A stretch of 64,000 nucleotides of DNA from Theristus sp. LFF4_11 (taxonomy: Eukaryota; Nematoda; Chromadorea; Monhysterida; Xyalidae), in contig JASANC010003119.1 of assembly GCA_030248135.1 (NCBI GenBank), positions 142,225-206,224 of the forward strand, read 5' to 3'. Every line of letters begins with the position of its first letter. Position 1 is the stretch's first letter. The notes beneath the pieces were generated by a model. The model did no database searches. It had not been told where the DNA came from and saw only the letters and a list, made by a program, of their open reading frames with translations. Position numbers and translations under genes: made by a program. This document shows positions 42,101 through 52,386 of this stretch, in pieces.

Positions 42101-43793
42101 TACATAAGGCACGCTATGTGTTCTCCATCAAGGCGGGACTAGTCGCAAACTAGGAGTTGTCGTTTTCAAGAATGCCAAGATATTTCTCAAACGTGTGTAC
42201 AGAGAACAAAAAACGAACACGCACGAACAAATTAATCTATGAAAAAATAGCACGATTAATGTAACACACAATTGGCTTTCTAAAAATCTTCTTTGTTTCA
42301 TTCAATTTTCGCGCGCTCATTGCACTCTGAAAAACTGCCATTTTTACTCGGTCATCCCGTAGCACGTCAAACGACGATTTCAAAAACAGCCAACCAGCCA
42401 ACGGGCAGCAAATGGAACGCAACGCCACCTTTGGTGCGAGTGTCTCCTCCTCCTGTTTCAGCTGCGTCTCGTGTTGCTGTTGCTGTTGTTGTTGCTGTTG
42501 TTGTTGTTGCGCGTGTTCAGCCTGTTTCGCAGCAGCAGTGAGCAGTTCCTGCGGGTCTTTGTCGGAGGCGGCCGAGAACAGCATGGACGAGTTGACGGCC
42601 AAGGAGCCGAGCCCGAGATCGGCCATGTCGCCGTCGTCGTCGTCGCCGTTGCTGTCGCCGAGAACGGACGCGTTCGCCTGGTGGTCGCCGTCGGTCGGTT
42701 TGCGTGCGAGCGACGACGCTGCGCCGTCCGATCGCGCGTCCGTCTCCTCCGAGGCGGCGGTGTCCGCGGTGGCGGCGTCCTCGTTGGCGGCGCTGTCGTT
42801 GCTCAGCTCGTGACTGTTGTTGCCGAACGAATTCCACAGATCAACACCTGCAACGTGAATGTGCACCGGTGATGCAACGTTGACCGAACGTTCAGTATCT
42901 GGTTGAACAGATCGTGCAATGTTTACACAGCCGCCTCAAAGCCCTCTCGATATGCGCTCTATTACATGCAAACAAAGTTGATTCGCTGTATTGCTGACAG
43001 TTTGCCAGCCGCAAATACAACAACAATCAATCAATCAAGATTGCCCAAAGCACCAACCAGAAATCATATCACTGGCCGACGTCTGTCCGGCGGGCCGCTC
43101 CGTCCGGGGCGCTTTCAGTTTGCTGTCCTTGTTTGACGGTTTCTGCGTGATGTCCAGTATGCATTTTGGTGTGCCGTTGTAGTTCTTCTGTAGTCGTGGC
43201 GGATTCTTGAGCGGCGGCGCGCGGTCGCCGAGATGATGACGCGCCTTGTGCACGTACGGATGCAGCGTGCTCGTGGCGAACTGGTGACGCACCGACGACT
43301 CCTGGTGGCATCACAGACACAATGCAACCGGTTGGCTGGGTGCGTTGGCGAACAATGCAATCGAACTGGTGAATCATCGTTGGCAATCAGCTGGTTGGCT
43401 GCACTTTTGAACGGAGCTCACTGAAACTGATTGCGTTCAACCAAGCAGCCCGATGCAGTCAATCAGAGTCGCATATGGTTCACACAGTTCGACTGCAAAG
43501 CGCCGTCAAGCGCTCACCGACCATCAAGCACGCACGCGAATGCTCGCACCAACCTTGATGGTCATACGACCAGACACGACTTCTTCGACGGCCACCGAGA
43601 ATCGCTGTTTCTCAGCGTCTGGCTTACTGAACACGCGAGTGACGAGCATCACAGCGTCATGCAGCTCTTCCGGGCTCGCCAGCTCGTTGCTGGCGGTGGT
43701 GGTGGCGGTGGTGATATTGTCGGTGCTGTCGTTTTCAGCAGTGTCTTCTTCGGTTTCAACCTCCGTCTTCGAATTCACGACTTCAGTCGCCAT
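33114..43793 (-). CDS. Giant nuclear protein with about ten tandem pipsqueak-like HTH repeats
   Basis: I do not recognise this gene as a known family member. Minus-strand exons from MATEVVNSKTEVETEEDTAE (43793) to a stop at 33114 repeat one roughly 60-residue module. Its pattern is (K/R)xRLxxAVxxVxxGxxTIxxAA, then xxxxxPxSTLHPYVxxARxxLG. Copies lie near 43230-43690, 41810-42040, 41440-41620, 40540-40744, 38800-39110, 38050-38580, 37040-37370, 36190-36650, 35410-35690 and 34030-34420. Examples are IPFSTLHPYVKKARRQLG, SSTIHPYVHRARALLGEH, PPSTIQPYVQKARVALG, and the divergent FTTLQTYFHRARVALARV and LNALHTYYHRARAMV. The shape (helix, GxxTIxxAA turn, PxSTL recognition helix) recalls psq-type DNA-binding HTH motifs. 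Linkers are Ser/Ala/Pro-rich and acidic, with a polyGln run (about 42465-42510), a His run and basic NLS-like clusters (KRAKHEE, NKRKPK, AKKRR). I estimate 1,700-2,000 residues. It could instead be two adjacent genes. Confidence 0.65.
35809..36002 (+). repeat. Interspersed repeat family B, near-complete copy
   Basis: It runs from TTCTGCGACTCAATGCGAGT through GACGTGAAAGGAAACTAGTT, TATGGGACTCGGATCACTTT and TTTTGAATTCCTGCATCATG to GAGTCTCGAGACCAAAATAA. The outer GACTCAATGCG and its inverted counterpart CGCGCATTGAGTC form imperfect terminal repeats. It lies in an intron of the HTH-repeat gene and is close to the copy at 49965-50157. Confidence 0.75.
37775..38010. repeat. MITE family C (CRE-bearing), copy 3
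   Basis: The left arm TTGTGGATTTATTCAAACGTG and right arm CACGTTTAAAAAAATAGGTCA flank two copies of the palindrome ATGACGTCAT, one near each end. It is a full-length inverted match to 11256-11490. It lies in an intron of the HTH-repeat gene. Confidence 0.8.
39716..39785 (-). mobile_element. 3' end of tRNA-derived SINE in an intron
   Basis: On the minus strand it reads GGAGTTTTGGTACCTTAGGG, TTTCCGAAACTGGCGCGCG, then AACAAACAAAAAAAAACAG. This matches the SINE 3' end at 60131-60159 plus 61471-61500. The A-rich tail and missing head mark a 5'-truncated insertion in the HTH-repeat gene. Confidence 0.6.
42089..42359. repeat. MITE family D (CAGTATGGCCG ends), abutting a coding exon
   Basis: The ends are CAGTATGGCCGGATACATAAGG and the inverse of CGGGATGACCGAGTAAAAATG. 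It is homologous along its length to 49512-49776, sharing AAGGCGGGA(C/T), AGTCGCA(A/G)ACTAGGAGTTGTC and TTCGCGCGCTC. TA follows the right end. The open frame of the polyGln exon of the HTH-repeat gene runs on into this element, giving a stop-terminated tail that is probably intronic. Confidence 0.75.
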
Positions 43794-46700
43794 GGTTATT
43801 GCTGCTCGAAATATGACAATTGCGCGTTTCCTTTATTTAATGATGTGTATCCCGGTATTTGTAATTGATCATCAAAGTCAATGCGATGCATAAAAGCATA
43901 TACCTGAATAGCAACACATTTAAACTGAATTTGTTAAGAAACCACAACGAAAAAACAAAAACGACACACTAAGTATAGCACAGAAACTGTTTCTACTGTT
44001 CTGCCAATCGTACTGGAATAGAATACTCGAAATGTAGAAAGAAATGCGCTGGATCAACTGAGTCATATGTAGAAAAACAAGCGAAAGAGTGAAAAAAAAG
44101 CTGGACTGCAGATGGCGGGCGATTCGCGATGGGAAATAGAGGGGAAAACAGAGAGCGAGACGGAGAGGATAGGAGGGAAATGCGTGCGTGTTGCGTGGCG
44201 GGGCGCAGTGGCACAATGCGCAGATGTACAAAACGCGCATTAGTTTGGTCGGTAGGGCAGCGCGGCCGCAGTGGTCCGTGTCGGTTGGGGCAGCACATGT
44301 GCTGGTGTGTGTGTCACGTGATCACTGCGTGCTGCAATACAGTGCCAACCAGCCAGAGCAGACACCGACCGTGTGCTGCTGCTGCCGTGTCGTGTTCGCG
44401 CATGTTGTGCGCACTGTGGTGTGCGCGCGACTGGTTTGTGTCACCGCAACATGTGAATGCACACAAAAGCAGCAGCCACATGTCGACAGACACACACACA
44501 CACGCAGTGCACTGCTGTATTTGTAAGCAACACACTGCTGCTCGTTGTTTTGTGTCGCACACACGCGCACAAACGGCGACTACTGCACCAGTCTGATTCA
44601 CTGGCTGTTCACAATCATGCTGGAAAACTGTCATTGTGATAGTTGCACTCTGGTCCACACCACCGGTAACCCCTCAACTACACAGTGCAATGTGAATGAA
44701 GTTGCGAAGCTCTGGCGTCGAAACACACAAACAACAGCGAAACAAAACGCAATTGCACAAAACGAACGTTCCGAACACAAGTCACGTTTCATGGCGTTTG
44801 TACTATTCGCAAAAAAACGGGGCGCAGCAAACGCAACAACACAAGCGCCAGACGGAAACGAACGAAACGGGCAGATGGACAATAGTTCACGGTGCAAAGC
44901 TGGTCTGGCTCTAAATGACGTGACAGAATCCGCTCGATCGCGAGCCACGTCAGTGCTGCGTTCGACTCGCAGCAGTGATCATAGAAACCGACGGCACCAG
45001 GTAACCTGCGTCAAGCATGATCATTGCTGCCACGAACTGCTGCAGATACACGTCGGTTGTTGCTAACACGGCGTGGTGCGTGTGTTGTGTCTGCGTATGT
45101 ACGCTTCGACGTGCGACTACAGTGGAACACGAAACACACAGCAGCAGCACAGATCGACCGCGGGGCGAATACGAAAACGAAGCACAATGGGCAGCACTAT
45201 CGTCGTCGGCCTTGCCATCCGTGCACAGTGCACAGGCCAAGTGGCCGACATCGCGGAGGCAGCACATCGTGGGCCGCCCAACACACAGACACGGAATGCG
45301 AACGTGTACACGCTAATGCGCCTGACTAAGCCAACAAGAGAGAGAGCGCGGAGCGAGCGAAACACTGCTGCTGCTGTTGTTGTTATGGCCGTGTCGTCAC
45401 GAGAGTCGACGGCCGATTGTGGCGTGTGTGTGTGTGTGTGTATGCTGTGTGCTCCAGCACGTGTGCACGTACGTTACTGCGCTGTTACTGCGCTATGCGA
45501 TGCACACACACAGTGCGCATAGAGACACACGAACGCGAACGAAACGAAACGTGCTAGAGACACACTGCTGCTGCTGTCAGTGTTGGCCGTGCCGTGATGA
45601 TGATCATTGTGTCTCGTTGGATGCTGCTGCTTGGATGCGTCGCATCGTCATCACAAACACAACACACAGCACAGACGTACGCGGACACACGGCCGTGTCG
45701 TTGCTGTCTCTTGCTCTGCCACAGTGCGCCGCTGATGCGCCCTCTTGTCCGGCATCGCAGCGAATCACGCAGACCTAAGAGGCGAATAGCATCCTACCGC
45801 CACATCGACTCTTGCTGTGAGTGTGGCGCGTCAGAATGATAAACACAAACTTTGTGTGGAGGTTCAAATATGCAGACGCCGATGTTGATCAGATGACGAT
45901 CAACAAAACGGTCACGTGTACTGTTCTTGATTTTCAAACCGCGCCAAAACCAGACAACACAGTGGTGCAAGCTTGCACGAAGAAAACTGTTCCGACAACT
46001 GAGGCGTTTGAAACAGCAAGCCGCGCGATTCACAGTTGCCCGAAAAAAACAGAGAGGCCCGTTGCGACACGGGCGTACACAGACACACACGAAAATGCGT
46101 CGCACACTTGAAACGTCCCAAAAACACGACACGATCATAGGAGAGCGCAGTCACGTTGACACGCACACGCACACAGCGAGAGCGATGCAAAACGACACAG
46201 GTTGAATGTGGTGTGTTGCGACGAAACACGAGACTGCTGCGTTCGCTTGCCATGCAAGATCGCGATCGATAGATCCGCGCCGCACACGTCGCCTGTTGTG
46301 CACTGAAAAAACGTGCGTCCGTTGTGCGCGGGCGGACCACAAAAACGCGGGGCCTTGTGCGATATTTGGAGCGAGCAACATCACCAATTTCGAAAATGAA
46401 CGAACTTGTCGTTTCTCCTGACAAATCGAGGGGTTCACGGTCTCTTGGAACAAATGACAACAAAGACGAATTTGACGGATCCCACGAGTCGGCCGCAGCA
46501 GTAATAACAACCAAACGATCGCCTTCGCTGTTTCGCGCCACCAGCAAATTGCAGACAGAAAACATTCGTTTGCGAATCGAAAATCGTGCGAAAAGCAAAA
46601 CGCGAGAGGGGAGAGCAAAACGCGATGATACACGACAGCGAGAAACCGGGGGCGCAAACGCAACACAGACAGCAGCAGCAGCATAACGAATGAGAATGAA

Positions 46701-47778
46701 CGAGAGCGACAGGCGCACACACACACGCAGCGCAGCGCACGGCGACCGGGCCCGGCGCGGCCACAACACACAACACGCACGGCCGTTATCACGACCGCGA
46801 CTGGCTGCTCGCTGATGATGCTTACACACACACAAACGTGTGTCTCTGTCACTGCCACACACACACACCGGTGCGCGCCCGACCGCGCACAGAGTACATG
46901 CGACCGACACAAATGTGCGCGAAATGTGTGCGCACACACCACACACACACGTACATTGTGCTCTCAGTCTCGTTCGCGGCCGTTGCAATGGCCGGTGTCG
47001 CTAGTGTGGAGAATGCTGTGCTCGCGTGTGTTGTGATGCGCGCAACCACGCACACACGCCACGTCACCAACAACCCAAGCCATCGTTGTTGCTGTTCGCT
47101 CACCACGCTTTGCTCGTGTTTGCTCTTCGGTGCGCATCGCACGCGTTCATTGCGTTGTTTCTGTTGAATTTACGAATCGCCTGCCCTCGTAGCTGAGTTT
47201 CAGCCACTTTTGGAAACCGAGAGCGAAAAAAATCGTTACCGCATGACCGACAGAGTGGTCGACCAGTGGCGGACACAATGCAGTGCGCCCAGTCGAGTGT
47301 CGATGTGGCGTTCGTACAACGGCAACAGAGCAAGCGCCTGGCTGTGGCATCAGGCGTAAAACTGGCAGCGAAATGTGCGTGTGTGTGTCGTAGCAACAAA
47401 CGCACGCAGCAGCACGCGCGATCGCAAACGCTCACGGTCACATTGCACTTGATGCACTGCAAACTGGTTGGCGGCCACGAGAGCAAGAAATGGCTGCGGC
47501 GCGAACCGCACCACGCAACATACACAGTAATCCACGGAACAGAAACACTGCCAGAATGCAAAGCAAACACGCTGACACGTCGAAATGGACGAAACGAACA
47601 AATAGCATGCCAGCGAATTCAAAGTGCTGCTGCTCAACAAAGTGCCAGTCATTGACGGTGTCAGTTTCGTTAGGTCGGTCTTCTTTATTACGTGTCGGTA
47701 AAGTGAACATGATTGCAACATTTGTAACAAATAACAATCGACGGACACAACAACGCAAGCACCATTCACAACAACTGA
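43794..47778. other. Gene-free CA/TG- and CpG-rich stretch
   Basis: Nearly 4 kb upstream of the HTH-repeat gene and downstream of DCAF13. It contains many short (CA)n/(TG)n tracts, for example CACACACACACACGC near 44495, GTGTGTGTGTGTGTGT near 45426 and ACACACACACGTACATT near 46937, mixed with CG-rich alternating purine-pyrimidine sequence. Stop codons are scarce in all frames, giving long overlapping open frames. The longest is 358 residues at 45912-46988 on the minus strand, rich in Cys, Arg and Val, with no motif. I regard these as compositional artefacts. I found no member of the transposon families here, which contrasts with most other spacers in the window. Confidence 0.5.
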
Positions 47779-50700
47779 TCACCTCTGCTCACGCACAACA
47801 TGACTGCGTCGTTCGGGCACAAACGGCACCGCGCCCGGTTTGCTGTGCGCACGTACATTCGCCTGTTTGCGTTTCTCAGCAGCACGAATGGCACGATGCT
47901 CGCGGTGTGCGTTGTAGATGTGCTTCGGCACGTGACGATGACGTGCGATACGACGGACGCATGGGTGACTGCTGAATTTGTGCCGCAGACTCGCGGCGTA
48001 CTGCTGTGCTCGTTGCTCACGGGGACGCAGCTGAAAGCAGACACGTGAACACTGCGACGCCAATCTGGTCTCGCTCGCTGCGTTGCCACCTTGCAGCTCC
48101 CACATCCAATACAATGCTCTCCCAGTGCAATGCCATTTCGTTCCAGACAGCCGAACGTATACCGAAATCCAGTGGTTTTGGGTAGGGCTGAGTGTACACG
48201 GAGCATCAAGCAGTGCCCTTGCCAAGCAGAACGCCAAAAATAAACTCCGTCTGAACGTACGGATCCCAGTTTCTCGGCAGCATCCGCCTTCCAGAGTCGA
48301 ATGTTCATTTCGTCGGAGCCACTCAGCACGTACTTTGCGTCGTTTGACCAGAGCACGCACATCACGCGGTGCATGCGCTTCGTGTGGTACACCTCGCTGC
48401 AATCGCACATCGCGTTTGAATTTGAAATGCTAATGCAAATGTGTCGTGTTCAAAGCGCAAAGTGTCGTATGATTTTTCACATAAAGTGTCGTATGATTTC
48501 ACACAAAGTGTCGTGTGCGTGTCGTATGCTTCTACATTAGATGGAAGGAAGCGTGCGAGTGACACACAACACTTTGTGCCACACGACTACAATGACAAGG
48601 AGGCCGAAACAAAATGATTGCACGTGCTGTCTGCCATACACCATTTGACTGCAATTACTACTAGCAGATTCAACATTCAGTAAATCATAGGCGTTGCAGA
48701 CAGGCAAAGCTTCAGCACCAACACCAACCAACCCACTACCCACCGACTGCGTCCTTTGTGCGTCTCGAAGATTCGTATTGACTTGTCGTAGCTGCCTGAC
48801 ACAAACTCTTGTCCCGTGGGCGAGTAGTCGACGTCCATGACCGCCTCCGTGTGATCCATGTGCACAACCTTTGGCACCGACAGTTTTCGAATGTCGAATG
48901 TGTACAAACTGCAAAACGGTCAAGATGTAAACCACACAGACGGCAAGATGCAACTGCAAGCGACTAAATATCCAACAAGACAGCACACTGATTTGGCGCG
49001 TCCTGCTAGCTTGGACGGCGACCAATCAGTGCGTCCCAAAATAAATACAGCCAATCAACGACAGGTGGACACATCAGTGGACGCATACTTGTAATCCTCG
49101 TTAGCGACCGTCAACGTGAATGCTTCCATCGGATTCCACGCGACACTGTTTGAGCGCAGTTTCATCACCACCTGAATTCAAAGTATTGGCACAAAAAAAG
49201 ACAACGAATCAACTAGTGTCAGTAAAGTAAAGGTGCATTATGGAAGACGTGCGGCAAAAGACAGTCGAAGAACATTGACTGCAAAACAAGAATCAAGTGT
49301 TATACTGAAAAAACTGCCAACTTTTCTGAGCGGTTCGTGCGTGCGCGTGTCATACAACAGGACACTTCTGTCCGAGGCGACACCAGCCAACAGGTCAGTC
49401 TCAACGGGCGCGTAGCGCAGTCTGCCCACTGTGTCCACGCCCCATCGGTACGTGCGCACCGCAGTCGCACGCTCGTGGTCCCAGATGTCCACCTGCAGCA
49501 GAACTTTTGTACAGTATGGCCGAATAAATAAGGCAGCCCGTCAAGGCGGGATCAGTCGCAGACTAGGAGTTGTCTTTTTCAAAAATGCCAACATAACTCC
49601 AAATCATGTGTTCAAGGGAGCAAGATTGAACATAATAACACGAAGAATCCGTTCGTCTGAAAAAACACGTCAAATTTGGCACACATGTTGGTTTCTGAAC
49701 GTCTATTTTCTTTCATTCAAATTTCGCGCGCTCCTTGCACCCTGAAAAAAGCTGCCATGTTTACTCGGTCATTCCGTATTTTATACACGACACGACCTTG
49801 CCATAAGATTACGGTCATTTACGAATACGACGCGGCATTCAAACAGTCATTGGCTGAATATTGACGACAATTCAGTGGTAGATCGACACACGCAATCGTT
49901 GAGTTTGCATAAGCGGCAGAGTATCGAAACTGAACAGACAGACAGCGCGCAAAGTCGTATATTCTGCAACTCAATGGGTTTGTAGACGTGAAAGGAAACT
50001 AGTTTCAATCTTCATGCGGAAATTCAAAATCGCTTAAGTGACTCGTCCCTATTTAGGGGACTTTGATTACTTTGGTAATTTTGAATTCCCGCGTCATGCA
50101 TGAAACTACTTGCCTGTCTATGCGCGCATGGAGTGCCGGGACCGAAATAAAAATTCCTACATGCATTACGATTGCACCGAGCTGCGTACCTGATCGCCGC
50201 AAGTGGCAAACTGCGTCCTAGCGAGACAGTGCGACACATCGAGCAGATTGCTCTTGCACACGTAGGTCTGCGTCGGTTCGATCGGTGCAGCGGCGCTGGT
50301 CGATGCCGCCGAGCTGGACGTGGCCGTCAGCGAATGTGCGTCTGGCAACGGCCACATTTTGATCAGCTGGTCGTCGCCGACCGAGACGAATCGAGTGCCG
50401 CTCGTCGGCTCAACGCAGATGCCTGCAGTTCGTGAACGCACACACACGCGTGCCAGTACGCGACCGTCTGCCGCAAACAACACAACGTGCTGTGCGCTCG
50501 CGTGTGCTCACCGCACGTTCCAGCACAGCGGCGCACGGGCATGCTCGCATGAACGAAACACACGCTAAACCACACGCAATTCCACGGTTCGCCCTGGACC
50601 GGGGGGGGGGTACAATTCCGGCCCGCTAATTCCGGCCTGAAGAATTCCGGCCCGCTCATTCCGGCCCGAAGAATTCCGGCCCGGAGAATTCCGGCCCGGA

Positions 50701-51845
50701 GAATTTTCGCCAGCACGAACAATATTAAACCACACGAAGTGATTTTGGTAATGAAATAATAAAATAAAAATATCGATGTTCACATGTTACAGTGTATTTT
50801 CAATGATCTTCGTCCTGTTTGCTTTTTTGGAAAGTGAAACCTTTTGGGGAAAAAAACTACAACTAAATTTTTAAATTTTTTTATCATGAACAGGATTTGT
50901 GACCCTTTTACCTTATCAAAAAGGCTTGGCTTAGGATTAGGAACCTACAACAAGTCACTGCAAGCAAGTTCTAAACAAAAATAAAAAATCACTTAATTTA
51001 TTTTCCAAAAATCACTTCGTGTGGTTTAATATTGTTCTTGCTGGCGAAAATTCTTCGGGCCGGAATTCTCCGGGCCGGAATTCTTCGGGCCGGAATTCTT
51101 CGGGCCGGAATGAGCGGGCCGGAATTCTTCGGGCCGGAATGAGCGGGCCGGAATTCTACGGGCCGGAATTTCGCGGGCCGGAATAGTACACGAGCCGCCC
51201 TGGACACCAATCAGAATCGTAAATGTGAAGTTCTAAAAATCATGAAATAGTTTCCACTGAGCAACGCCCTAGGCGACCAGCGAGCTTCGATGCGGCCTAC
51301 CCCTGACATATCCGGCGTGCGCCTGCAGCGCGTGTTTGCACTGCCGCTGCGCCAGATTCCACAGGCGTATCTGTCCGTCGTAGCAGCCACTGAGCAACAA
51401 CGACAGCTGCGTTGAGTGCTTCGCGAGGCAACTCACACCGTCATGGTGACCGTCCAAGGCCGCGAGGAACGGCTTCGCAAACACTCGCTCCAGCTTGGTG
51501 GCGTTCAGTGCACGCACGTACTCGCGTGCCTCTTGCAATGGGTGCTCGCTGGGCGTGTAGTTACGAGGCACTGCAACAGTGGTGCAATTGACAAAAACCT
51601 CAAGGTTTTTTTGAAACGGTACAACCAAGTGGGTTGCTCGATTAAGAAAGCGCGCATCGACCTCGATATTCAGATTGAGAATCCGTTCCAAAACAGCTTT
51701 TGAAAGGGCTTCATTAGCCAAAATTGTTAGCACTGTGTTACAGAACAGCACAGGAACCACGATGAATCGGTGCACCTTTGTGGATGTCTCGTTTTGTTTC
51801 ACGCAGATAGTCATCCGGATTGCGACAGAGCACTTTGATTTTCAT
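47779..51845 (-). CDS. DCAF13: DDB1- and CUL4-associated factor 13 (Sof1)
   Basis: DCAF13/Sof1 is a nucleolar WD40 protein of the U3 snoRNP/small-subunit processome and a CUL4 substrate receptor. Eight exons follow the family order. 51845-51776: MKIKVLCRNPDDYLRETKRD. About 51571-51290: VPRNYTPSEHPLQEAREYVR, then ALNATKLERVFAKPFLAALD. About 50430-50200: VEPTSGTRFVSVGDDQLIKM, then QFATCGDQ. About 49492-49320: VDIWDHERATAVRTYRWGVD, then VASDRSVLLYDTR. About 49175-49090: SVAWNPMEAFTLTVANEDYK. About 48907-48750: LYTFDIRKLSVPKVVHMDHT, then VDYSPTGQEFVSGSYDKSIR. About 48400-48260: EVYHTKRMHRVMCVLWSNDA, then SGSDEMNIRLWKA. 48040-47779: the Sof1 C-terminal domain, FSSHPCVRRIARHRHVPKHI, then HSKPGAVPFV. 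Seven WD repeats are accounted for. Introns hold a family D MITE, a family B repeat and a fold-back element. Confidence 0.94.
49512..49776. repeat. MITE family D, complete copy with TA flanks
   Basis: The element is 265 bp. Its left end CAGTATGGCCGAATAAATAAGG and the inverted right end CGGAATGACCGAGTAAACATGG match at about 22 of 28 positions counting the flanking TA. TA is present at 49510-49511 and 49777-49778, the duplication expected of Tc1/mariner elements. It sits in a DCAF13 intron and is homologous to 42089-42359. Confidence 0.8.
49965..50157 (+). repeat. Interspersed repeat family B, near-complete copy
   Basis: It begins CTGCAACTCAATGGGTTTGT, contains GACGTGAAAGGAAACTAGTT, CCCTATTTAGGGGACTTTGA and GAATTCCCGCGTCATGCATG, and ends TGCCGGGACCGAAATAAAAA. 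It lies in a DCAF13 intron, close to the exon that starts near 50430 on the minus strand. Confidence 0.75.
50600..51195. mobile_element. Fold-back element with tandem GAATTCCGGCCCG arms
   Basis: Both ends consist of tandem 12-18 bp units built on GAATTCCGGCCCG (left, about 50610-50700) and its complement CGGGCCGGAATTC (right, about 51055-51185). A unique segment, CGCCAGCACGAACAATATTA, and its inverse continue the pairing inward. The 10-bp sequence CGCCCTGGAC flanks it on both sides (50590-50599 and 51196-51205). The middle (about 50890-51000) is AT-rich and includes a decayed TTAGG-type segment (GGCTTAGGATTAGGAACCTA). Arms made of short tandem repeats are typical of Foldback-class DNA transposons. 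The insertion is in a DCAF13 intron. Confidence 0.75.
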
Positions 51846-52386
51846 GACAGGTGCAACGTAACCGTGTGATTCGGCTGTCTGCGCAAGCAGTTTTATGAAT
51901 TAACAAATTCAAATGTGTTTACGGTCAAAACGGTACACGCATTACAATGCGTTGTGTTCAAACATCACTTTCTTGTTCGACAAACATCATCCAACAATCT
52001 TTTTATTGAACTTTTTGATTCTGGAACAAATTTAATGGAATTTGTTATCAGACGAATCGAACCGAAGGAAACAACGCACAACAGCAAACAATAGAAAATC
52101 GCGCTGCTGAATCAGTTCATCAAACACAACATCGTAATTCCGGAAAAAAATGAACGTGAGCTCTTTCAATGAACCGAGAAACTCACAAGACAAAGCAGCC
52201 AGACCGAAGAAAGTTGAAAAGGTTCTGCCACTTGTCCAACGGCAAATTTTAAATACTGCAATGAAAACCGAAAAAAACAAAATGGAAAAAACACCGTCTC
52301 TCTGGAACACGAATCAAACACAGCCCAAAAATCAACGGAAAATCAAGCGACAAACTGCAAAGAAGCAACTGTATCACAGGCATGCC
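51846..52386. other. Spacer between the DDAH-like gene and DCAF13
   Basis: About 540 bp of A-rich (plus strand) sequence between two minus-strand genes. It holds the DCAF13 promoter and the 3' UTR of the DDAH-like gene. The open frames at 52032-52310 (minus) and 52150-52650 (plus) are compositional and match nothing I know. Confidence 0.45.

Noticed and set aside
45912..46988. 358-residue open frame on the minus strand, the longest in the CA/TG-rich block
   Set aside because: It is dominated by Cys, Arg, Val and Ser from CA/TG and CG dinucleotides, overlaps equally long frames on both strands, and has no motif or splice partner. I treat it as a product of low stop-codon frequency.
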